64,000 nt of DNA from Halichondria panicea (Eukaryota > Porifera > Demospongiae > Suberitida > Halichondriidae). The notes below the pieces were generated by a model. That model had not been told where the DNA came from. It did not search any database and was given only the letters and a program-made list of their open reading frames with translations. The position numbers and the translations under genes were made by a program. The stretch spans positions 1,386,501 to 1,450,500 of the forward strand of contig NC_087384.1 in assembly GCF_963675165.1 (NCBI RefSeq), given 5' to 3'. This document shows positions 23,962 through 64,000 of the stretch, piece by piece (position 1 is the stretch's first letter; each line of letters begins with the position of its first letter).

Positions 23962-25341
23962 CGGGGTGGTGTAAGTGGGACAATTAATGGCTAGTGCTAC
24001 AGGAAAAATTAGGTCAATTAATAGGACATGCATAATTATACAATGTACATTGCAGTCACCCTGCATTGATGACATCATCTTTGATGGAGCAGAAACAGGT
24101 GACCCGTTTCCCCTTGAGTATACCAGCTGATACAAACATCCAGGGACCATGACAAATGGCCGCCACTGTCTTCCCACTCTGGTACACATCCCTCACCAAG
24201 GTTAGGAAACGTTGGTCCCTACGCCAATAGTCTGGAGCAAACCCTCCAGGGATGATCAAGACATCAAGATCCTGTAGGGAGAGGTACAAATAGGAAACCA
24301 ATAGCAGGCTAAAGAGTTTTTACTGACTTACTGCTACTCGGTTTTGCAGAATTCTTGCAACAGGGCTAAACAGACACTGCAATGACTTCCATATATGGAA
24401 GTCAACTGCTGACTATAAAATTTTGTATTTTGTGTATATACATGTATTGTATATGCAGCATAATTATAGGGATATATGATTATCCCCCTCTTCCCCCCCC
24501 CCTCCCTAAAATTTGCATTCAGGTACTCAGTCGTAAGACTGAGTGTCCATAGCCGGCAGGGTATTGAAATAACTGTTGACCTTTTTTTAAATGTTCTGGT
24601 GACTTTTCAAAATCCCCTCTAATTCAAAATCCTGTATGACATCCTGGTATGTGTATAATTATTTGAATTGAAAGATGTCCAGAGAGCATCAGCTGATAAG
24701 GTTGTAAGCATTCATAAGGTTGATAAACGAAACACCCTCCAAACAGTGGTATTGGCTGATATTGATAAGCGTGAAGACAGAAGGTCTTATAATTATTATT
24801 AACCAAATCTCCTCTGGCAATTTCTTTTGTCAGCTCCTGTCTCATCAACATTTCAGGATGACCATTGCATAATAATAATAATTATTATAAGTCAGCAGTT
24901 GACTTCCATATATGGAAGTCATCGCTGTGTCTGTTTAGCCCTGTTGCAAGAATTCTGCAAAACCCTGTAGACAATCCAAGCCCTTATTTAGTTTACATGC
25001 ACGCATACAAACACATACAACCCACAAACACTAGATAAATTTCACAGCCTAGTATAATAATTTAAACATGGTCATTACGGAATTTACCTGAGCCGTGACA
25101 TTGTCAATGGACTTATCAGCTTTGTTGGGCAGACCCTTCTTGGAGAGATAGGTTTTCCCTTCTTCAGGTCCGATGGTGAATGTGGTCATTCCCTCCTCTC
25201 TGAATCTCAGTAGGGGGTACCACAACTGCAGAGAGATGGGGAAAACATTAGAGGATACATACATCTATTTTTCTGTGGTGTGCTCACTTCAATAGCCTCA
25301 TAATTGAACTCCACAAAAATACCAACTCTTACAGCAGCCAT
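23719..25341 (-). CDS. DJ-1/PfpI superfamily protein (YhbO/PfpI-like)
   Basis: Five exons (minus): 25341-25288, 25225-25088, 24271-24060, 23905-23863, 23796-23719; phases join to 174 residues, the normal size. It has the superfamily fold landmarks: N-terminal VGIFVEFNYEAIE with the conserved Glu, DVLIIPGGFAPDYWR, and the nucleophile elbow AAICHGPW with Cys104-His105. The C-terminal blocks are INAGAEYED, VVVDGNM and SRIPADLPDFCKAI. Bacterial relatives act as glyoxalase/deglycase or stress proteins; the substrate here is unknown. A (CA)n tract forms the pyrimidine-poor acceptor of exon 4. The second intron carries a 625-bp foldback element. A decayed copy lies at 27325-27981. Confidence 0.92.
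24340..24964. mobile_element. 625-bp element with 75-bp terminal inverted repeats, in a DJ-1/PfpI intron
   Basis: The left arm (24340-24414) and right arm (24891-24964) are nearly perfect inverted copies (GGTTTTGCAGAATTCTTGCA at the tip). Each arm also contains its own palindrome, GACTTCCATATATGGAAGTC. There is no ORF of note between them. Confidence 0.85.
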
Positions 25342-25833
25342 TTCTTAATTCATTGGGTAAAGATTATCAAATACACAAATACATTATTATCACATTTATC
25401 TTTATTCCCCAGTTCCTGTTGATTGATTTTTACAGGTTGCTTTGTTTTTGAGTTTTGGAAACAAAGGCGATTCCCAAACAGTTTCAACTATTAATCTGAT
25501 CATGATTGCAAGTAAAAACATATATAATTATAGGTGTGTGATGGACATCTATATTTATAGTCTATCAGGTGTGTGATGGATTGGATACATGTAAATATAT
25601 AACATGTATGAGTTTCTATTAGATGGTGGCATTGTTGTTACTTTCACTTGTGAGTGTATCCGTTTTGTTACTGCACGGGTATTTCTACTACATAGCTACA
25701 TGCTGGTCGTTAGGTATTTAAGAAGCTCAATTTCTGTTGTAGAATATGATATTGTTTTTGCAATAGTGTCAGAAATAAGTGACTAGTCAACTGGATTCAT
25801 TGAGTCTCTGGAACAACATCGATTGAACCAAAA

Positions 25834-26421
25834 ATGAAATATCTCATCATTTTTTCCCTCGCTCTTGCATGCTTTCAGTTTTTGCTCGGAGTTGAAGCCC
25901 AGCAAATCAACCAACGGCTTTTAAATGCTATACAACATGTGGAGTCCGGTGGAGATAATTGTGCAATTGGTGACAAACAATTTAGCAACAAAGCTTTGGG
26001 CCCATACCAAATTCGCAAGCCCTACTACGATGATGCTGTTCAATTCAACCCAAGCCTACGCAGTGGTGGTCGAAGCTTTCAAAATGTCTGGGGCGTTGGG
26101 AGTGAGAGATATTCCGAAGATGTTATCAGGAGCTACATGAAGAGGTACGCTACAGCTAAAAGGCTTGGTCATCGCCCAACTAATGAAGATATTGCTCGAA
26201 TCCATAATGGCGGTCCAAATGGTTATAAAAATCCAAAAACTGACAATTACTGGAAAAAAGTTCGGCAAGCTTTGTACTCCAACAGCAGTGGTTATATAAA
26301 CAGCTGTCTAAGTACGTGCAATCCAGGAGAGTGTTGTCAAGGGTCATATTGTACTTGTATCAATAAACGGTTTAAGAAAGTTTCGTGTGCATGGCAAAGG
26401 ATGGTGGTAAAGTTTTCCTGA
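25834..26421 (+). CDS. Secreted i-type lysozyme with cysteine-rich C-terminal tail
   Basis: 195 residues, single exon. A signal peptide is clear (KYLIIFSLALACFQFLLGVEA). The i-type core follows: HVESGGD with the catalytic Glu, [43 protein letters not shown]. Unlike usual i-type lysozymes the domain has only one cysteine. After about residue 150 comes a compact tail with eight cysteines (C-x3-C-x4-CC-x4-C-x-C-x8-C), a spacing like small disulfide knots. The likely role is secreted antibacterial or digestive muramidase. It lies between the DJ-1/PfpI gene and its pseudogene. The leaderless paralogue is at 2374-2766. Fragments related to its tail recur near 62.8 kb. Confidence 0.88.
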   Translation: MKYLIIFSLALACFQFLLGVEAQQINQRLLNAIQHVESGGDNCAIGDKQFSNKALGPYQIRKPYYDDAVQFNPSLRSGGRSFQNVWGVGSERYSEDVIRSYMKRYATAKRLGHRPTNEDIARIHNGGPNGYKNPKTDNYWKKVRQALYSNSSGYINSCLSTCNPGECCQGSYCTCINKRFKKVSCAWQRMVVKFS

Positions 26422-27324
26422 AGCTATTGATTTATAGCTGGACTTGAACATTTGCAAGCAGTGATTATTGTGCATGTATATAGTAGCAGGAGCACTGAAT
26501 ATGCTCCTGATAGTAGTGATCAATTCACCTGCTATTAGAGCTTAAACAAATATATTAACATAATATGCATAGGCATGGCAGAGAAATTAGATAGTGTATT
26601 AACTTCACAACGTGCATATACATGCAGTTGTTTGGTCCTGTCTGTACATGGATTGACTTCCATCCATTTAATAATATCTATTTCTGATTTTGTGAATAAT
26701 ATACATGTGCATGCAGATAGCTATAAATAGATTGCAATTGAATGCAGTTTTGCTCGCACGTTGGACTAATAGTGAGTTGCATGCCCTCTTCTCTTCATAC
26801 GCTCTTGCTATTATTACGTGTTTTAAAGGTTTTCTTGCTGATCATGAAGCTGAAAATCCTAGCTAGCTTCAAGCTATCAATTACAGCATGTGTCCACATG
26901 ATTATCAATCAACATTATTTTGGTGTATTCTACAATTGATTTCAGCTCTGCATAGCAATAAAACATGCACTATACTTCAAAACCATGCATGCGCACACTG
27001 AAACAATTGTACCGCAATACATGCATGCAGCTATATATATATATAATTACAGTACTGCAAATGTAGATCTACATCAGCCAAGTTTCGGGTAGGTGTATAC
27101 ATATAGCTACAGGTTAAAGTCACTGTTCCAGCTCTATAGTAACCCCGACATGATCTTTTGGTCCTTGGATCTTGCTGAGAATTAATGCATGCGGTTTGGA
27201 GCGATTTGAAGTAACCACGTGTACGTGGTGTAAGTGGGACAATTAAATGTTAGAGCTGCAAGATAATTGGGTCAATTTGCAAGATGTAATTATACACAAT
27301 GTACATTGCATGCAGTCAATGCAT

Positions 27325-27981
27325 CCTGCGTTGATGACACCATCTTTGATAAAGCCAGTTTCCCCTTGTGTATACCAGCTGACACAAACATTCAGGGACC
27401 ATGACAAATGGCCGCCACTGTCTTCCCATTCTGACACATCTCCCTCACCAAGGTCAAAAAATGTTGGTTCCTATGGCAACGCCAATAGTCTTGAGCAAAA
27501 TTGAAACCAGGGGAGGCATCAAGATCCTGCACGGAGAGGTACATGACATTGGGAAACCACATGCAGTTGCAGGCTAAAAAGAGTTTTGACTGGCTCGTTC
27601 TACTGCTACTCATCAACTTATAGCTATAATACTCACTGAAAGTCATTAGACAATTCAATCCAAGCCCTAGTTTTAACTTTTAGTACCCATGATACATGTA
27701 TAAAAATCACAGTGCAGTAACATGGTTATTACCTGAGCAGTGACATTGTATGTTAACTGTATTTTCAACTTTGTTGAATTGGGCAGACCCTTCTCTTGGA
27801 GAGATAGGTCTTCCCCTCTGAATGTGGTCATTCTCTCTTCTCTGAACCTCAGCAGGGGGTATATACCACAAATGCAGAGAGACAGATGATAGATCTAAAT
27901 CTACAACTTAATTTTGTGCATGGTGGTGCTCACTTATATAGAATTGAACTTAACTAGAATACCAACTCTTGCAGCAGCCAT
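27325..27981 (-). pseudogene. Decayed duplicate of the DJ-1/PfpI gene
   Basis: Matches exons 1-3 of 23719-25341 in order: ATG at 27981 (MAAARVGIL), exon-2-like 27733-27866, exon-3-like 27526-27325. Lesions are plain: exon 1 has lost bases and runs into a stop; exon 2 has deletions and frameshifts; exon 3 has lost the LIIPGG block and the Trp after AAICHGP is now TGA. Exons 4 and 5 are not found. Splice sites remain, so it was a DNA duplication, not a retrocopy. Confidence 0.85.
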
Positions 27982-28741
27982 TCTTAATTCATCCCGTATA
28001 CAGACAAAAAAAAATATAACCCACATTCTCCTCTATAGCTAGTTACGTACAAGGACCACCATGCACAACTCAAATTTCAGAACACAGTACAGAACCGACA
28101 ACAAATAAGACGTTTTATGACGCTCAAATTAACAGCCACCCCATAACCAACGGAGACACCATACTCTGAGAACCTCCTCTGCACAAGATATTCCACCCAT
28201 GCACTCATGTCTTCTCCTTCGTTACTCGTAAGAGTTGTCAACCAAACAGAACCCAAGAAAGTGGAAAGAGTTGCTCAACTTGTGGGCCATCATCAGCTAG
28301 CAAGAACTCGTTGCTAAGAGAACTGCACTGACTTGTAACAAATGCTTTCTCTGTGTGTGTAGTTATAAAACATGTATATTATTTCTGTTTCAGTATCACA
28401 TTGACATTGTTCTGTTACACGTTGTAAAATGTAGTGTATTGAGATATTGTACGTAGATCTATACATGATCAACAGATACGAGGTACTGTACACTATAGGT
28501 GAGAATGCTATTAATTATAGGCATGCACGTGTGAAGTATATCAATCAACGAATGAGGTATACCATGCACAGGGGAAATCCAATAAGTAAGACAATCACAC
28601 AGAGATACAGATAAATACTTAATTGTTTTTAAACACTTTATGTGCAAAACACAATGTATACACACAATAGTGATAAACTGATCTGAGGGTTCTGTTCTGA
28701 CATCTCTACAGTCCATGGAGTGCTGTATTACGTACGCCTCC
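27982..28741. other. Intergenic, no gene seen
   Basis: Separates the DJ-1/PfpI pseudogene from the 3' end of the ankyrin-Roc-COR gene. The part from 28741 leftwards probably holds that gene's 3' UTR. Confidence 0.4.
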
Positions 28742-58562
<29,821 letters not shown>

Positions 58563-58821
58563 CCTGGGATTCTTGTGACACAGCTTTCTGAGAGACCTAC
58601 TCACACCTGATCTGGTGGATCACAAACTGAAAGGAATCAAGAAGTCAAAAGTGTATCTTGTAGTGCTTCAGTTTGTCATGCGCAATGCGCAGCGTTGCGC
58701 GCGCGCCACACCTCCTTTTGTACATTTGTATTGTTTGATAAGACAAAAAAAAACTCAGTGAATCTTAGCCTCGAGACCAGGCAATTAATCGGCCTGGATT
58801 CGAGGCTAAGTGAATGCGAGA

Positions 58822-61080
58822 ATGGAAGATCACTCTAGCTTCGACTTCATGAGCTTCAACAGTCAAGAGTTGAAGACTAGTCCTTTCAAACAGGGGTCAG
58901 TGATAGCTATAAGCTATAAGCTGGTATGCATAATGACTTTAGTCTTCTTATCATTATGTCCATCATCTCCACACACACACATGCTGCATAATCTACTGTT
59001 CCATGGGCTGGACAAGTAAGTTGAGCTGTAACATTTGATCTAGCTAAAATCACCCCAGAAATTGACTGTATCTTTCCTTTCATTTGCAGGACTAGATCTA
59101 CATTCTCTTCTGGCATGTAACTTCAGCGGGATCAGGTGGCGTATACGGCACCGGATGTGGACACGCCCTAATTTTTGTTATTTTCCCTAAGCTAACCCAA
59201 ATCCCTCCCCCTTCAAAATTACATCCAGTGCCGTATATGCCACCTGACCCCTTTAGCGTAGATGACTCTGCTGACCGTGGCAGACGAGGAGGGTATTGTG
59301 GGACAGTGTACGACACAGGAGAAAACTTTCTGGTACGGTTTTATCGTGCACAGTACGAGTTCACATTTGCATGGCATTATTGTGTGACCATGCAGGGTTT
59401 CTTTTAGTACTGCAAGTAGGCCTGGCGGGTAATTTTCCACCCGTTTGGAGTCCGTTTAATGCATGTACTGTAGAATCTTGCTAATCCGACTCTCCGATCA
59501 TGGTCACCTCGAGTTTTGTTTGGCATAGATTGCTACCGGCATATAATTTTTTAGCTAGATCTTTACTGCACAAAACTCTCCCTGAAATGCAGCCACAATA
59601 TATACTGGTTTACTTGTGTAGAAGTTATAATTTTATACCAAATTTGCTCAGAATTTATCTCCGGGAATGTAGAATGGCAAATTTTTCCGGGGGCGACACA
59701 CTCCTCATTTCAAAGACTTTAAGCCCTATGACACCCTTGACTGTGGTACTGAAACCATATTACACCCAGCACAGAGACGGCCAGATACAAAATGGCCGCA
59801 ATAAAGTAACCAGTAGTGCATCTAGTGTGACAGCTGTGGTCTTCCATGGAGACGAGATAGCTTCTTGTGGAATCAGTGATTGGTGAGTAGTTTGTAAATG
59901 TGTACAAAGAGAATAACTGGTGTAGGAGATCCACTATGGTGTCCTGTGTTTATAATAATTATATTATCTACATTTAATATTTGTGTGTTCCCCTTTCGTT
60001 GATATGCATACACATGTATATACACAGCCTGTTATTCACATTGGATCAACATTGCACTGTCTCCCCTATAGTGTTGTGAAGTTATGAGACATGTGACGAT
60101 ACTACACAAACTGGCACAAACGTACCTCACCCTCCTGCTGACATTCATTTGCCTCCGTGAAGAGAGGGGGCGTGTCTACCAGTTCAACTCCCTCGTGGCT
60201 GACACCCATCAGAGCTGTATCTATGCCAGTGCATGCCACTGATGACATGTGAATGTTTGTTGCTAGTCAGTTCTAACTTAGAGCATGCAGGCATAATCAG
60301 GTTCCACTTTAATATGTAAATGACCATCAACTGCTTTCTATTTTCAAGTTGTGCTATGTTCTCCCAAACTAAGTATTCACTTTAGCTTAGCCTAATTGAA
60401 CGCTTTGTCGAAAAAGGTGTCCATTGCACGGGTATTGTGCACACATGCGAATCTGGGTAATCGTTCACGCCGGTATATAGTAATGTTACCGTACTGAAGC
60501 TGCCCTCTATTGCGTAGGTCAAGGGTTTGCACACTAGTCCGAAGCCAGAAAAGACTCTCATCTATATACTTCTACGATTGTTGTATGGCCCAGTTGTCTT
60601 CACAAGCAGCCGTTGGAAGCACCATAGGACAAACAACAATATCCTGTACCAGGCCAATCTCAAACATCCCGACCATACGACTGTCGTAGAGGTAGATGAG
60701 AGCCTCAGTCTTCTGGTTTCAGTCTATAGTGTGCAAGCCTTCTTGACCAACGCGTACGCCACGACTTTATACTTCTTCACCATTTAATAAGTAAAAAAAA
60801 AAGAAGGGCGTGAATAAGCGCATGCATGCGTACTATCAACTATGCAATAGACACCAGGCCGTATACCTGCAGGGAACGAAGCTAGCTTAAACAGTGTATA
60901 CTCATAGCTCTGCTGTGCCCCCTCTTTAATCACATTCGAATGTGTGCTAGTATATGCTAACGAAATTATACCCCCCCCCCAGGTGAGGAACTCCCGAGCT
61001 CCAGTCCCCCCCTCTACTGCTCCATAGTCACAGCAAGGAGGTGATAGCTGTAGACTGGTGTCCCAACCAACCTGGACAAG
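58822..61080 (+). pseudogene. DTL: DTL/CDT2 (denticleless) pseudogene
   Basis: Fragments of the WD40 substrate receptor of the CRL4 ubiquitin ligase in correct order. They are 58822 (MEDHSSFDFMSFNSQELKTS), 59099 (TFSSG), 59260 (LLTVADEEGIV), 59800-59882 (SVTAVVFHGDEIASCGISDW, donor GTGAG kept), 60073 (VVKL*DM*RYY) and 61031 (HSKEVIAVDWCPNQPGQ). Lesions: stop codons after VVKL and after DM (Trp to TGA; probable CGA to TGA), frameshifts near 60230, missing WD repeats, and a MITE inserted between TFSSG and LLTVADEEG. Intron boundaries survive, so it is a duplicated or unitary pseudogene rather than a retrocopy. The living gene, if any, is elsewhere. Confidence 0.8.
59133..59249. mobile_element. 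MITE copy interrupting the DTL pseudogene
   Basis: AGGTGGCGTATACGGCACCG and its imperfect complement at the right end (AGTGCCGTATATGCCACCT). Same family as 38412-38520. Confidence 0.85.
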
Positions 61081-62310
61081 GTTCGTAGACACGTATACAC
61101 TCACTGTACACTTGGAGCCTTCGTAAAGCCCTTTGGTAGGGACAACCATATATACCTTGTACTATGGGGGCTATTAGGATATTTTTATAGTGTATATAGG
61201 CATGTGCTTGCAAGAGATGTTCACTAATTCAGATGTAGCTATTGCTACAAAAGTGATTTACCTTCTCTCTGGTTGTACAGTCACAATCCTCGTTACATGT
61301 ACTTGGTAGCAAGGTTGCATGTTATTACACTGTATGTATTAGGTGGGCTTATGCTTCACGTTGTTTTATTGGTATTAAAGTTGGTTTAGTATGCTGTGTG
61401 TGTCGTGTGTTCATAGCCGGGCTGGATCAAAGCTTACTGTAAGTGTTTCATGGTTCTATCTGTTCCATGGTTCGTTACGAAAATTGCAAGGAAAGCAGAG
61501 GAACAGTGTAACAATTAAAGAGAACCTATTGAAAATTGTTCCCCATACTGATATCAATGGTCCACTGTTTACCTGCTTTACTCCAGGAACCATGCATGGA
61601 ACCACATGCATCTCTTATATACAAGGTATTATTGCTGAGATTTGAAATCTACATGTGTAGCTAGATCATTATAATAATTTTGGTGTATACATGCAGAGGA
61701 GGTATACTGTTTGTTTGAAGCGTCTAATTACTCACAAGTGGTTCTAATTAGCATTTTCCAATTATTTGCGAGTACAGCGATTTTACTCTCATTCGCAGAA
61801 ATAGCAGAAATTAATCAGTACTCGCACCTTAAAGGTAATTATCCACCCACACCCACCCGCCCACGCAGTGTGTTATTGCTGAGTGTAATCGGAGGCTAAT
61901 TGCTTGAGCTGCACCGTGACTGTCGTATCTCCTCTAGTGTACATGTATTCACATAATTATAACTATAAAATTACTGTTATTGATTTAATTTGCACAGCAT
62001 ATAAATGCACTACTTTAAAACCGAACAAAACAATACTATAATACGGCAACACTACATCGATCAGCTAACACTACGTGAAACTTGATTGCTGTAACAGCTT
62101 TTATGTTTTACGTAAACTACGTAGCTACAGGTTCATAGTTCATAGTCACTGTTCTTCCAGGGGGAGCGCTCTAATAACCATGACGATGATCTTTTAAATT
62201 GTTCTTGGATCTTGCTGAGAATGCACGTGGCTTAGAGCAATTTGAAGCAGGTCTAGTACGACGGCGGGTTGAAATAGGTTGAGGGCTAGACTCCTGTTGA
62301 CAAAGGTAAG
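61081..62310. other. Intergenic with repeat fragments
   Basis: 61695-61938 has the tips of the AGAGGAGGT foldback family (GCAGAGGAGGTATACTG; TGTCGTATCTCCTCTAG). 61770-61830 resembles 47745-47805 (TTTTACTCTCATTCGCA). 62130-62250 resembles 27108-27230 downstream of the secreted lysozyme (TTGGATCTTGCTGAGAAT). Confidence 0.5.
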
Positions 62311-62614
62311 TTATTGGAGGAGGAGTTCCTTCCAGTCCTCCATGGTGACTATGAATAAATGTGCTATCCCTATCACTCCATAGAAACGTGTGTTAGTGTT
62401 CACACAGCACTTAAAAAAGTGATATTGTTCACATGTTTCGACGCTCTCACACTTAGGGCAGCTCCAGTTAGTAGAAGAGTAAGAGCGGCATTTTGCCTGA
62501 GTCTCGATCACCTGTGGAGGAGAAGTGATAGAATCATTAAGTTGAAGTGGATTCACTTACTAGCATGAACAAGGCAATCACAAGAAGCACTCCAGTAGCA
62601 AGATTCTTCGACAT
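62311..62614 (-). CDS. Small secreted cysteine-rich peptide, function unknown
   Basis: Two exons (minus): 62614-62561 and 62511-62311, joined in phase 0 by a GTAAGT donor and a CTCCTCCACAG acceptor; 84 residues. Residues 1-18 form a signal peptide core (KNLATGVLLVIALFML). The mature part has a dense cysteine block, C-x9-C-x2-C-x5-C-x7-CC, in AKCRSYSS, NWSCPKCE and FFKCCVN. A hydrophobic stretch near the end (FYGVIGIAHLFIV) is odd for a secreted peptide, so the last exon may actually be spliced earlier. I do not recognise the family. It lies between two fragments related to the 26-27 kb lysozyme locus. Confidence 0.5.
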
Positions 62615-62793
62615 TGCTTTTCAGGTTTTAAGCATGTACATTGAACTTGGTTAGGTGAACTATTGAAATGAGCGTAACAGTATTTTGTCCCTTGGCAATA
62701 ACTTGGCCACAATCAAATTTTAACAATTTAATATGAGTATTTACAACAGCTGTTTCATTTACTGCAGCGACGACATTCTAACCTCTTAATAGG

Positions 62794-62905
62794 GTATGTG
62801 CAGGAGGGTGTTTTCAAGGGTCATATTGTTCAGTAAATAGTTTAGTTAAAGAAAGTTTCATGCGGCGGAGGATTGTAGTAAAGTTTTCCAGAAACTATTG
62901 ATTAA
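62794..62905 (+). pseudogene. Fragment of the secreted lysozyme cysteine-rich tail
   Basis: Matches 26310-26430: GTCAAGGGTCATATTGT becomes TTCAAGGGTCATATTGT, and GTAAAGTTTTCC plus ACTATTGATT are kept. Frames are broken by stops and indels. The matching 3' flank (AGTGATTATTGTGCATGTAT) reappears only at about 63426, so roughly 500 bp have been inserted. Confidence 0.75.
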
Positions 62906-64000
62906 ATGTAGCTTAATGTAGTTAAACGTAGTTAACGAGGAAATACACTAACCGCGGCCTTACCTCGAATCACACAGTCGTAGATGTGGCTTCCGGTCAC
63001 ATGCGTGCCTACCGTACATGCGCATCCATGGTTCCACGTGCTAAAGTACAGCCACTGTCAGCGAGCCACAGACAAATTGGCTGCTCAAATCTTATGCCTC
63101 CCATTCACGGAGGTTAGGACCTATATTTTCTATTTTCCATCCGACGATATTGATATACCGGTTGGGGGGCTGAATGAGGGCCCCCAACACTTACGTGCTT
63201 AATGCTAATCGCAGGGGCCCCTCTCTCAGTACTCCCCCAAAACCTAACCGCAGTCACGTGACCCCTAACCTCTAGTGTGACAGGGCACGTGACATCTGCT
63301 TAGATCGGTACTGCCAAAAGATAGTAATATCCTCGCCTAGGATATGACGCATTCCTAGATCGCAGTCATTTACTACAATCTGTATGACCATAGTTAAATA
63401 GCTATAGACTAGAACATTTGCATGCAGTGATTATTGTGCATGTATTTCTGTGAATATTGATATTATAATTATGACCTTAATTGAGTCAAACTGCATACTA
63501 TACATATCATGACATTGTATTTTGGTAATGGGAGTTTAAATTTGGCGATTTAGCGGATTTTACTGCATGAAGATTGTTAAATTTAAAACCTTAAAATTAA
63601 AGTTTTCTAGTGGACACAACATCATAGTACGTAGCCACGCCAGAGACGCCAAATTAAAAAACACCTGCTTATTGATTGCTATACACACATCCCCAAACTT
63701 TGTCCAAATAATTATCAAAAAGTAAGAGGCCCATTAAACTGCCAAATGTATAGCCGGGTGTTAGCCTATCAATTACAGTATCAAGTTGCAGCTGTCCCCT
63801 ATATGTTGTCGTAGCTAGCATGCAGTTCTATTAGCCATGCAGTCGATTATTGTTTTGATCGAAGTTAGCGTTTATGCAACTCTCTTTCTGACAAGGAAGG
63901 TTTGCTCACTGGATTATTTTCCAGAAAGTTGTTGCTTAACCCTTTGCCATTGTCTGTGAGAGGACTATATTTCTGCTTTCCAGCTCTCCTGTGGGAGATA
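62906..64000. other. Right edge, no gene seen
   Basis: Apart from the lysozyme-flank match at about 63410-63450, I see no exon, RNA gene or clear repeat. Confidence 0.4.

Noticed and set aside
60527-60787. 86-codon plus-strand ORF within the DTL pseudogene span
   Set aside because: I could not align it with DTL or any other family in any frame, so it is not called as a gene.

Overview
This window is animal nuclear DNA: intron-rich genes with GT-AG junctions on both strands, long (CA)n and (GT)n microsatellites, and many short inverted-repeat transposons. The gene set is metazoan: a BCR/ABR-type RhoGEF, SLX1, TMEM17 (ciliary transition zone), CCDC86/Cgr1, a DJ-1/PfpI protein and an ankyrin-Roc-COR-Death protein. 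Together with compact introns and i-type lysozymes lacking most of the usual cysteines, this suggests an early-branching animal, most likely a demosponge. That assignment is inference. All family calls come from recognising the translated sequence; no database search was run.

Layout, left to right. 93-9151 (-): 5' two thirds of a BCR-like gene (13 exons, N-terminal coiled coil, DH, PH; the rest lies off the left edge), with an intronless lysozyme gene nested on the other strand in one intron (2374-2766). 9632-11233 (+): an intronless secreted protein with plant-type leucine-rich repeats, head to head with BCR. 11483-15044 (-): SLX1 in six exons, with a LINE relic and inverted-repeat elements in its introns. 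15.2-18.4 kb (+): a spliced transcription unit of unclear coding status, followed by an unusual array of TCACTT motifs. 20.4-22.8 kb (-): TMEM17; 23.0-23.6 kb (+): CCDC86, sharing a 204-bp divergent promoter that carries a perfect 20-bp inverted repeat. 23.7-25.3 kb (-): DJ-1/PfpI gene; 25.8-26.4 kb (+): a secreted lysozyme with a cysteine-rich tail; 27.3-28.0 kb (-): a dead copy of the DJ-1/PfpI gene.

28,742-58,562 (-) is one 30-kb gene of 18 coding exons predicting about 1,421 residues: ankyrin repeats, Roc GTPase, COR, an Ig-like segment and a Death domain. All exon phases join without a break. Most ankyrin repeats are single 99-nt phase-0 exons, and one ankyrin exon sits in a seemingly identical 662-bp tandem duplication. 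Its introns are packed with transposons: a hAT derivative, a TIR element holding a Crypton-like ORF, nested foldback elements and a dispersed family with palindromic ends.

58.8-61.1 kb (+) is a decayed DTL/CDT2 gene. 62.3-62.6 kb (-) is a small secreted cysteine-rich peptide gene, flanked by fragments related to the 26-27 kb lysozyme locus. The rest of the right edge holds nothing I can assign.

Themes: a predicted innate-immune type gene whose repeat number appears to change by exon duplication; a small lysozyme family with signs of gene conversion; and several TIR families with different bodies but the same TAC-GTA-like tips.
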